A DNA stretch of 64,000 bases from CAXBDP01 sp963974465. Lineage in GTDB: Bacteria; Bacteroidota; Bacteroidia; Cytophagales; Cyclobacteriaceae. The notes below the pieces were generated by a model. The model worked only from the letters and a program-made list of their open reading frames with translations, was not told the DNA's origin and ran no database searches. The DNA lies in assembly GCA_049340005.1 (NCBI GenBank), contig JBMPIY010000001.1. One strand, 5' to 3'. A program made the position numbers and the translations under genes. This document shows, in pieces, positions 45,519 through 53,827 of the stretch; position 1 is the first letter of the stretch, and each line of letters begins with the position of its first letter.

Positions 45519-46199
45519 TTAAATTTCAACCTGTATATCTTGGTGAACTGCTCCATCTATCAACTCAATGATTCTACTCCCATATTGGGCATTTTCTTCA
45601 GAATGCGTAGCCTGAATGATGGTAGTTCCTTCACTATTTAATTCCTTGAATACTTCCATAATATCCCTTGCTTGGGCTGAATGCAAATTACCCGTAGGCT
45701 CATCTGCTAGTAACACTCTCGGATTTCCTGCGATTGCCCTTACTACACCCACTAACTGCTGCTGTCCACCGGATAACTGCGAAGGAAATAAGTCTTTCTT
45801 AGCAACCATGTGAAAGCGATCAAGCAAATTCGCAATAATACTTTTACGTTCACTCGAACCAACCTTTCTATACAGTAGAGGAGTTTCAATATTTTCAAAA
45901 ACAGTTAGCTCATCAATCAAATGATATGATTGAAAAATATAGCCGAATTCACTTTTATGCAGTGCACTTCTTTGTTTGGCTTTCATACTTCGTATATCCA
46001 ATCCATCGAATTGAAATTTACCTTCATAATCATCGTCTAATAGCCCTATTATATTCATCAAGGTAGATTTGCCAGCTCCACTAGGCCCCATTAGTGACAC
46101 GAATTCGCCTTGCTGTATTTCGAGACTAATTCCTTTAAGCAAGAATGTTCGTTGAAATCGGGATTCAATAAATTTATCGATATCAAAAAGCTGTATCAT
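45519..46199 (-). CDS. MacB/LolD-type ABC transporter ATPase with divergent signature and D loop
   Basis: A 226-residue ATPase. Walker A is GPSGAGKST (38-46), the Q loop is FQSYHLIDELTV, Walker B is LLADE (163-167) and the switch histidine is His199. Two normally fixed positions differ: the signature reads LSGGQQQLVGVVRA instead of LSGGQQQRVAIARA, and the D loop reads GNLHS instead of GNLDS (His173). It may therefore have slower or altered ATP turnover. An in-frame ATG at 46232 would add 11 residues; 46199 gives the family start. It should energise one or more of the six permeases. Confidence 0.88.
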   Translation of the reverse strand: MIQLFDIDKFIESRFQRTFLLKGISLEIQQGEFVSLMGPSGAGKSTLMNIIGLLDDDYEGKFQFDGLDIRSMKAKQRSALHKSEFGYIFQSYHLIDELTVFENIETPLLYRKVGSSERKSIIANLLDRFHMVAKKDLFPSQLSGGQQQLVGVVRAIAGNPRVLLADEPTGNLHSAQARDIMEVFKELNSEGTTIIQATHSEENAQYGSRIIELIDGAVHQDIQVEI

Positions 46200-46256
46200 A
46201 TAGAAGTTTGGATTTTCAGTACCATGAACCATTGAAATTTGGTTGCACTACCTATT

Positions 46257-46271
46257 AACAATTTCATGCCA
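46257..46271 (-). promoter_or_regulatory. TGGCAT promoter-like box of the ATPase-TolC unit
   Basis: The minus strand reads TGGCATGAAATTGTT. The TGGCA half fits the -24 element of sigma-54 promoters; the -12 half is poor. It lies 58 bp upstream of the ATPase start, and its TGGCA sits 60 bp downstream of the operator-like 30-mer, the same layout as at the adaptor operon. Confidence 0.35.
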
Positions 46272-46330
46272 TTAATAATAGCCTTAAAACACTCATTTTG
46301 GCTCTTTTCTTATTGCCACACGTTCTTTAT

Positions 46331-46360
46331 TGGACAAAATCGTCCGAATACGATCAAAAT
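46331..46360 (-). promoter_or_regulatory. Operator-like 30-mer, copy 2 (ATPase-TolC unit)
   Basis: TGGACAAAATCGTCCG followed by four variable bases and CGATCAAAAT. It agrees with the copy at 63276-63305 in 25 of 30 positions, although the surrounding sequence is unrelated. The core GGAC-6 nt-GTCC is an inverted repeat. Likely binding site of the divergent response regulator at 63546. The wider gap 46200-46424 holds no gene; an AGGAGGA/TCCTCCT stem (46371-46401) lies just after the last permease. Confidence 0.6.
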
Positions 46361-46424
46361 ATTGGAGTGTAGGAGGAAAATTTTAACAGCATAATCCTCC
46401 TGTATTTATAGAGCGTTATAAAGC

Positions 46425-48851
46425 TTAGTCTCTTTTGATTGAATGAACAGGATTTACCAATGCTGCTTTTATCGATTGTGAACTCACCGTAAGTATAGCA
46501 ACAACAAAGGCGATCAATCCTGCAAGTGCAAATATTAACCAATTCATTGAAATGCTATAAGCAAAATTTGCTAACCAATATTTCATCCCATACCAAGCTA
46601 TTGGAATAGAAATAATGAACCCCACCATTACCAACTTAAGAAAATCCTTCCCTAGCAAAGTAACAATACTCATAACACTTGCACCCATCACCTTTCTAAT
46701 ACCAATTTCTTTAATTCGCTGCTCTGTTGAGAATGATGCCAGTCCAAACAAACCTAGCACAGAAATAATGATTGCCAGTAAAGCAAAAAATCCGAAAATT
46801 TTCCCGACCCTTTCCTCAGCTTCATACTGCTCAATAAATCTATCTTCAATAAATGCTGGATTAAAAGGAGATTCAGATCTCATTCCTTGCCATTCCGAAT
46901 TTAGATAAGCAAGGACTTCATCTCTATACCCATCCTTTATCTTTATGGCTACACTATTCATGCGGTCTTCAGGGATCATGAATACAATTGGGGCAATTGG
47001 TTGATGCAAAGACTCAAAATGAAAATCCTTCATCACTCCAACAACATACCCTCTCCTACTTCCATAATTGAATGGCTTTTGAATTGCCTCTTCATTAGTA
47101 GCCCAGCCTATTGCTCTAACAGCTGTTTCATTTAGAATAAATGCCTCTGTAGAATCACTTGCTAAATTTTCATCAAAATTCCGCCCAGCTGCCATTTGTA
47201 TACCCAGCACATCAATAAAAGAATGACTCACATGAATATCAGCTATCCTTACATCAAGCGGAGTCATCGCTCCATTAACTTCAGTAACTGTTCCTTGAGA
47301 ATCAAGAAGTCGGCCTGAAGGAACTCTACTTGCAATGGCAACACCTTCGATTCCATTGTGTTGTAACAAGCGATTCTCCATTATATCATAGTTGGCAGTA
47401 AACTCACTATAAGCCGGTAATACTACAATTTCATCTTTATCAAAACCCAATTCTCTATTCTTCATAAAATCAAGTTGGTTGATCACAACTATCACAGAAA
47501 CAATCAAAATTATTGAAATTGTAAATTGCCCAATTACTAGAGCAGAGCGTAATCTTTCATGGACAGGATTCGTTTTGAAGGTACCTTTCATTACTCTTCC
47601 AGGCTGAAATCCTGATAGATACAACGCAGGGTAACTTCCTGAAAAAACACCAACTACTAGGATTAATAAGGCAATCCAACCTAAATACTCGGGCTGATCA
47701 ATTAAATTGAAATTAAGTACTTTTCCAGTAAAGTTTGCAAACGTGGGCAATGAAATATAGATAAGTAAACAAGCAATAATTGATGCAAGGATAGTCAACA
47801 TGAAAGACTCTCCCATGAATTGCTTTACTAATAATTTCTTATCAGCTCCCATGACTTTTCTGAGTCCCACCTCCATTGCTCTTTTGGCAGAACGAGCAGT
47901 AGATAAATTCATGAAATTGACACAAGCAATTACCAAAATGAAAAAAGCTATTGCTAGATAAATGTAAACATACTCAATACTACTATTTGGCTCAATTTCC
48001 GAATCCAAATTAGAGTATAAATGTATATCTGTAATTGGCCATAAATTCAGTCGTGTACTAGCTGAGGCAGGAACTCCAGTATTACTGGCAGACATATGCC
48101 TGTCAATAAATGCTGGCAATTGTTTCTCAAATTCATCTGCTTTTACATGATCTTCTAACAATACATAGGTGGAGAAAGAGTTGCTCCCAAAATTCTGTAA
48201 AATTTGATCAGGACCTCCAAAAAAATCCTCTACGGGATCAAAAGAAGCTAGAAAATCAAATTTGAAATGAGATTGATCAGGAGTGTCTTTTATAATGCCT
48301 CTTACTTGAAGAGTGAATTCTATATTTGCCAAATTTATCTCTAACCGCTTCCCCATTGGATTAACATCTCCAAAATACTTTTTCGCAGTACTCTCCGTAA
48401 TAATCACGCCGTCAGGATATGAAAGTGCTTCCACAGGATCGCCTTCTACCATCTGCCAAGTAAATATCTTGAATGCAGCAGGCTCGGCGAAAAAATATCT
48501 TTCTTCTATAAATGATTTATCCTCGAATTTCACCTGAGGATTTGCATTGAATAATCGAACTGATTCCTTAATATCACTACTGAAATCTGAAAGCAAAAGT
48601 GGTGAAAATGCAGGGGCTAAATGGCCTAAATGCAAACTTGTTTCCCCCTCCTGATTGAACCATTCTCGAGAAATACGGTAAATATTATCCGTATTTTCAT
48701 GGTACTTATCATAACTTAATTCATGCTGGACAAAAAGTAGTATAAGTACACTTACGGCCATTCCTACCGCCAAACCCACTATATTAATCAACATATAAAT
48801 TGGATTTCGCTTCGCCCCTCTCAGTAGTATCTTCAGATAATTCTTTAGCAT
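46425..48851 (-). CDS. MacB/FtsX-type ABC permease (paralogue 6)
   Basis: An 808-residue permease of the long two-module type. Each module has a large extracytoplasmic MacB-like domain and a set of FtsX helices. The first helix is near residues 20-42 and the intracellular coupling segments read MEVGLRKVMGADKKL in the middle and IKEIGIRKVMGAS near the C-terminus. It is the last permease of the array, before the second ATPase unit. Such exporters act on peptides, lipids, lipoproteins or drugs by moving periplasmic substrate; the substrate here is unknown. Confidence 0.9.
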   Translation of the reverse strand: MLKNYLKILLRGAKRNPIYMLINIVGLAVGMAVSVLILLFVQHELSYDKYHENTDNIYRISREWFNQEGETSLHLGHLAPAFSPLLLSDFSSDIKESVRLFNANPQVKFEDKSFIEERYFFAEPAAFKIFTWQMVEGDPVEALSYPDGVIITESTAKKYFGDVNPMGKRLEINLANIEFTLQVRGIIKDTPDQSHFKFDFLASFDPVEDFFGGPDQILQNFGSNSFSTYVLLEDHVKADEFEKQLPAFIDRHMSASNTGVPASASTRLNLWPITDIHLYSNLDSEIEPNSSIEYVYIYLAIAFFILVIACVNFMNLSTARSAKRAMEVGLRKVMGADKKLLVKQFMGESFMLTILASIIACLLIYISLPTFANFTGKVLNFNLIDQPEYLGWIALLILVVGVFSGSYPALYLSGFQPGRVMKGTFKTNPVHERLRSALVIGQFTISIILIVSVIVVINQLDFMKNRELGFDKDEIVVLPAYSEFTANYDIMENRLLQHNGIEGVAIASRVPSGRLLDSQGTVTEVNGAMTPLDVRIADIHVSHSFIDVLGIQMAAGRNFDENLASDSTEAFILNETAVRAIGWATNEEAIQKPFNYGSRRGYVVGVMKDFHFESLHQPIAPIVFMIPEDRMNSVAIKIKDGYRDEVLAYLNSEWQGMRSESPFNPAFIEDRFIEQYEAEERVGKIFGFFALLAIIISVLGLFGLASFSTEQRIKEIGIRKVMGASVMSIVTLLGKDFLKLVMVGFIISIPIAWYGMKYWLANFAYSISMNWLIFALAGLIAFVVAILTVSSQSIKAALVNPVHSIKRD

Positions 48852-48917
48852 AATTTTAAATTTCAGTTCTCAATAGTTTACATTAATTATGACCCAATTT
48901 CCTAGAAGGGAATGACA

Positions 48918-51368
48918 TCAATCATTTTTCAGTGTACTTACCGGGTTACTCCATGAAGCACTTATTGTTTGCCAGCTCACTATGACAATTGAAAAAACTA
49001 CTCCTGCCAATAACGATAGTGAGAATACGCCAACACCTAGTGGCACCTTAATGATGAACTGATTAAGCCATTCATTCATCATCCAGTATGTAATCGGAAT
49101 CGACAGAAATATTCCAACTAATGTTACTTTAATAAACTCCTTATTAAATAGTAATGAAATTTGGGTAGTACTTGCTCCTAGCACCTTTCTAATACCTATT
49201 TCCTTTAATCTACTAGCAATTGACAAGGAAGCTAATGCAAACAATCCCATTCCCGAAATTACTATGGCAATAACTGCCGCAATTGAGATCATTTGGCTTA
49301 ATCGTTCATCTTGCTCATACTCACGCTCAATCGCATCATCAAAAAAGCTATACTCAAATGGATCCGCACCGTAAATGTCTGACCAAATTTGTTGAAACTT
49401 AGCCAGCGTAACTTCTAAATCATTTGATTGAAGTTTTACAAAAAGTTTAGGTCGGACATCAGTAGAGATCATAATATTATTGAAACCAGCAAAAAAATTA
49501 TCTACATCCATCACCATCATGGCTGGTTCAATTTTGGAATAGAGGGACTCAAAATGAAAATTTTTCACCACTCCTATCGCTCTATTCTCCCCAAAACTAG
49601 TTCCTGGTAAAGTCTCTCCAACAGGTGCATCCCAACCCAGTAAATTTGCCATTGCTTCATTTACAATAAAGCCACTGCTTTTATCAGAAGGAATGTCAGC
49701 AGAAAAATTACGTCCTTGCAAGAATGTAAATCCCATTAAATCAGCATAATTCTCATCAACAACATTTAAGTTAAAGTAAAATGTATTCCCATCCTCCTGC
49801 TGAAACCCTACATTTATCCAACTATCATCACCATATACAGATGTTGCCAAGCCTTGCTTTATCACGTCTGGTTGTGATTTCAGTTCATTTTTCATCCTTT
49901 GTCCGTACTCAAAACCTTTCTGAATCATATCGCCTAAACCATTTGCCGCAGGTGGAGGAATATTTATTTGCAATACGGCCTCATGATCCAACCCAAGATC
50001 ATAATTCCGAATCTCTTCCATTTGCTGATACATGATAACTGTTGCTGAAATCAGAGAGATAGAAATGAAAAACTGAAACCCAAGTAAACCTTTTCGCAAT
50101 CCTATTTTCCCGAAATTCAAGTTAACTGTACTCTTAAGTACCTTAGTAGGTTTAAAAGAAGCAAGAAATAACGCAGGATAAGATCCTGATAATAGTGCAA
50201 TGCTGGAAGCAAGCAAAATCAAGATTAAAACTTGGTTTAATGAGTAATGAATGACAAGTTGTGTATTGAGCAATTGATTAAAAATAGGCAAAAGTACCTC
50301 TGCCATAATTACTCCTATCAACAAAGCTAGCACAGTAATAATAATTGCTTCAGTGATGAATTGAAAAAATAATTGTCCAAAACCAGCACCCATCGTTTTC
50401 CTTACACCAACTTCCTTTGCTCGGGTTACAGATTTACCTATAGCCATAGTTGTGAAATTGATACTGGCAATTAGAATAATCAGGAGCGCAATTCCTCCTA
50501 GTACCCAAAGCAGTCGAGGGTTTACAACACTTGCATTTCCTGTTGAAATCTTATCATTTAAATGGATATCTGTAAGTGGCTGTAGCTGTAATTCATAATC
50601 AATATCAGCTGCACGCTCTCCCAATGCATTCTTCATCATGGACTGAAATGGACTGACTAAATCGCTTGGAGTTACTCCATCTTTCAACATTACATAGGTA
50701 TCTCCATATACATTAAACCAAGAAGAAATTGCTCTTTCTGAAAAAACTAGATCAACATTATCATCTAACATGAGCATCTCAAACTGCATACTGGAATTAG
50801 CGGGAGGATTCTCTATCACACCTTTTACAGTATATGGAATATAATTATCGGCCATTTGTAGCCTCAGCGTTTTCCCTAAAGCTGGTTCATTTCCAAAGTA
50901 CTTTTCGGCACCGGATTCAGTCAATACTATTGAATTTCTATCCTGGCTATTTGATAAAGGCATTCCACTCACCATTTTGAAATCGAACATCTCAAAAAAG
51001 CCAGGGCTTACCATTGTAATTACTTGATTAAATGTATCATCATTGTCGGTTTTAGCAAGAGCATTATTATCAATCCAACGAGTATAAGAATCTATACCTG
51101 TAATATTCTGACCCAATGCAGTTGCCAATACAATTGGGACGGACGGTCCAGAAGATTCTTCTTCTCCTACCCACTGTTCAATTCTCAGGACTCGATAAAG
51201 CTTACTTTCATTTGTATGGAATGTATCAAATGAAGTTTCTTGCTGTATGTATAAAAAAATTAAAATTCCTACCCCTAACCCAATGGAAAGGCCTAGTAAG
51301 TTTATTCCCGTATATAGCTTATTTTTCAAAAGTGATCTAAAGCCAATTTTAATATAATTTTTCCACAT
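48918..51368 (-). CDS. MacB/FtsX-type ABC permease (paralogue 5)
   Basis: An 816-residue two-module permease. The start chosen is the ATG at 51368 (MWKNYIKIGFRS), which aligns with the starts of the paralogues; an ATG 12 bases upstream is also possible. The coupling segments are AKEVGVRKTMGAGFGQL and LKEIGIRKVLGAST. Its two extracytoplasmic domains differ strongly from those of the neighbours. The gap to the next upstream permease is only 24 bp. Confidence 0.9.
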   Translation of the reverse strand: MWKNYIKIGFRSLLKNKLYTGINLLGLSIGLGVGILIFLYIQQETSFDTFHTNESKLYRVLRIEQWVGEEESSGPSVPIVLATALGQNITGIDSYTRWIDNNALAKTDNDDTFNQVITMVSPGFFEMFDFKMVSGMPLSNSQDRNSIVLTESGAEKYFGNEPALGKTLRLQMADNYIPYTVKGVIENPPANSSMQFEMLMLDDNVDLVFSERAISSWFNVYGDTYVMLKDGVTPSDLVSPFQSMMKNALGERAADIDYELQLQPLTDIHLNDKISTGNASVVNPRLLWVLGGIALLIILIASINFTTMAIGKSVTRAKEVGVRKTMGAGFGQLFFQFITEAIIITVLALLIGVIMAEVLLPIFNQLLNTQLVIHYSLNQVLILILLASSIALLSGSYPALFLASFKPTKVLKSTVNLNFGKIGLRKGLLGFQFFISISLISATVIMYQQMEEIRNYDLGLDHEAVLQINIPPPAANGLGDMIQKGFEYGQRMKNELKSQPDVIKQGLATSVYGDDSWINVGFQQEDGNTFYFNLNVVDENYADLMGFTFLQGRNFSADIPSDKSSGFIVNEAMANLLGWDAPVGETLPGTSFGENRAIGVVKNFHFESLYSKIEPAMMVMDVDNFFAGFNNIMISTDVRPKLFVKLQSNDLEVTLAKFQQIWSDIYGADPFEYSFFDDAIEREYEQDERLSQMISIAAVIAIVISGMGLFALASLSIASRLKEIGIRKVLGASTTQISLLFNKEFIKVTLVGIFLSIPITYWMMNEWLNQFIIKVPLGVGVFSLSLLAGVVFSIVIVSWQTISASWSNPVSTLKND

Positions 51369-51392
51369 TGTATTATTCATTAATGGTTGTAA

Positions 51393-53792
51393 TTATTCAT
51401 CCTTTAGGACTTCAGCTGGATTCCTAGTAGCTGATCGGATAGAATGTATCCCTACAATAAGCAATGCTAACAAGAGCACGAAACCACCTGCTAGTGGAAA
51501 TAAGAATATTGGCATATCGATCCGATATGCATAATCCTTAAGCCAATCGTCTAAAAAATACCACGCTGGAATAATCGAAAGGACAAATGATACTATCACT
51601 AGAACTATGTATTCTTTACTAATTAAGTACAGAATATTTTCGATTGAAGCTCCTAATACTTTGCGAATACTAATTTCCTTGGTTCGCTGTGCGATGGTAA
51701 ATGACGACAAACCAAATAGGCCTAGGCAACTTATCAGAATGGCCAGAATCGTGGTAAATGATAACACACTACTTAGTCTTTTTTCACTGTTGTATAAGTT
51801 TTGTATTGACTCATCAAAAAACTTAAATTCCTGTGATTCATTTGGATAAGTTTCTTTATGCAACTGATCTAGCATCATTTTCGCCTCAGCAATATTTGTA
51901 TTCTTCTCAAGTTTAGCACTTATAACATAAAAATAAGTCGGTTGATAATACATCATTAGTGGTCTTATTTCCTCCCGCAATGACCGAGAGTGTAGGTCGC
52001 CAACCACTCCCACTATTTGCATCTCTCCAAGATAATAGCTGATTTGTTGCCCAATTGCTTCATTTACACTTGCAAACCCTAAATTCTTGGCCAATTTTTC
52101 ATTTATCAATACCTCATCACTTACATTCCGAATGTTTCTACCAGCTAGTAACGGTATGCCATACACATCGACAAAGCTGCTATCAATTTCTTTTGTCTGC
52201 GTATCAAATTCTTGTTTTTCTCCGTCCATCTCATATTCAAAAGTGGTGGTGCTCAAATTGCCAGAAGCTAAAGCATCATTACTCAAACTCACACTTTTTA
52301 CGAAAGACAATTTTTCGATCTGGGACTTCAATGTTTCGTTGCGTTTGAGTGGGTCTGCAAATGGAGTCATTGACACCATAATCTCTTCGTTATCAAAGCC
52401 TAAATCCTTATTTGATATATAATTGATTTGAGCAGATACCACTAGAATTATGATAATAAAGGAAATTGATAAGGTAAACTGTAAAACGGTAAGATTCTTT
52501 CTTAGAAAATAACCAAAAGTAGACTTTTGAACGGGTGATTTTTCCCTGATGGCTTTTTGTGGTTGATAGGAACCTAAAATATAGGCAGGGTAAATTCCTG
52601 AAAGCATCGTTATGCTAAATCCAAATAATAATAGAAAAGCAATGTTTTGGCCACTTAAATAGTCTATTTGCAGTGACGATGGAAGAAAATCCTGAAAATA
52701 GCGAAGAGATAATTCTGTTATCAGAAAAGAAAGCACCACAGCTAACATTACAATTATGTAGGTCTCAGTCAAAAACTGTAAGATCAGTTGAGAACGACTG
52801 CTTCCTAAGGTCTTTCGGATGCCAATTTCCTTGGATCTATTGATGGCTTGAGCTGTCTCCAAATTAATAAAATTGAAACAGGCTATTAACAATATAAATG
52901 ATCCTATTAAAAACAAGCCTTTTAGTATCTCCTTGCTGCCTGTATAGTTATTATAATTGTCTGAAAAATGTAGGTCGCTTAAAGGCTCCAAATGGAATGT
53001 CCTCCCACCATCTTCATCCTTTTCGGTATACTTTTCTAAAATTGCCTCAAGTCCAGATAACACTTCTTGTTTTTGATCTAATGAACTCAGCTTTATAAAT
53101 AATTGTGAAGAGGAACTTACACTCCCCCAATTAGTTAGATTTTCCATATAACTCCCATGGCTATTAGTGAGTGACGCTAAGGAGATAAAGTCAGTGAATA
53201 CGATATCAGAATTCTCTTTGAAATCCTCCACCACCCCAACTACAGTTGTGACTAATGTGTCATGATAGATGATTTCCTTGCCAAGGACTTCACTTGGGCT
53301 AATGGATCCAAAATACCGGTCTACGGCATCTTTAGTAAGTACTACCTCATTAGGTGCCTCTAATACAGATGTGCTATTTCCCGCCAACCAGTTTCGTGGA
53401 AAAACTTCGAAGACAGAATTACTTGCATACACTACATTACTTTGTCTCCCAAAGTTTTTTGCTGGCTCTTGGGTTCGCACCATTACACCACCTGGTGTAT
53501 TAAGCTGTACTTTATTAGTAATACTAGCAATTTCAGTATCAATCACTTCACCTAAAGGATAAGGAACTCCAGAATTTGGCCACGTCTCTCCTTTGTACTT
53601 GGTAATAGTGTTTACTCTGAAAATTTTATCTTTATCTGGATGGAAATTATCAAAGCTGTACTCAAAAGCATAAAAGTTGAAAATGATAAAGCAAGTAGCA
53701 ATCCCAATTGCCAAGCCAAGCAAGTGGATAACTGATCGAATTTTATTTCTTAGCATATTTCGCCAAGCTAAAATGACATAATTACGAAGCAT
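51393..53792 (-). CDS. MacB/FtsX-type ABC permease (paralogue 4, close twin of paralogue 3)
   Basis: A 799-residue permease. It starts MLRNYVILAWRN and has coupling segments SKEIGIRKTLGSSRSQL and TKEISIRKVLGASI. Helical regions and the last 120 residues are almost identical to those of the gene at 53828-56230, while the extracytoplasmic domains (about 60-280 and 460-660) are much more different. This indicates a fairly recent tandem duplication with divergence of the exposed parts. It also carries a repeated octamer at 51971 that its twin lacks. Confidence 0.9.
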   Translation of the reverse strand: MLRNYVILAWRNMLRNKIRSVIHLLGLAIGIATCFIIFNFYAFEYSFDNFHPDKDKIFRVNTITKYKGETWPNSGVPYPLGEVIDTEIASITNKVQLNTPGGVMVRTQEPAKNFGRQSNVVYASNSVFEVFPRNWLAGNSTSVLEAPNEVVLTKDAVDRYFGSISPSEVLGKEIIYHDTLVTTVVGVVEDFKENSDIVFTDFISLASLTNSHGSYMENLTNWGSVSSSSQLFIKLSSLDQKQEVLSGLEAILEKYTEKDEDGGRTFHLEPLSDLHFSDNYNNYTGSKEILKGLFLIGSFILLIACFNFINLETAQAINRSKEIGIRKTLGSSRSQLILQFLTETYIIVMLAVVLSFLITELSLRYFQDFLPSSLQIDYLSGQNIAFLLLFGFSITMLSGIYPAYILGSYQPQKAIREKSPVQKSTFGYFLRKNLTVLQFTLSISFIIIILVVSAQINYISNKDLGFDNEEIMVSMTPFADPLKRNETLKSQIEKLSFVKSVSLSNDALASGNLSTTTFEYEMDGEKQEFDTQTKEIDSSFVDVYGIPLLAGRNIRNVSDEVLINEKLAKNLGFASVNEAIGQQISYYLGEMQIVGVVGDLHSRSLREEIRPLMMYYQPTYFYVISAKLEKNTNIAEAKMMLDQLHKETYPNESQEFKFFDESIQNLYNSEKRLSSVLSFTTILAILISCLGLFGLSSFTIAQRTKEISIRKVLGASIENILYLISKEYIVLVIVSFVLSIIPAWYFLDDWLKDYAYRIDMPIFLFPLAGGFVLLLALLIVGIHSIRSATRNPAEVLKDE

Positions 53793-53827
53793 AGTATTAT
53801 CTATTAAAGCGTTATGAAGTTTAATAT

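Noticed and set aside
46371..46401. AGGAGGA/TCCTCCT stem as terminator of the permease array
   Set aside because: The stem is perfect over 7 bp but the loop is 17 nt and no T run follows on the minus strand, so a terminator call is not supported.
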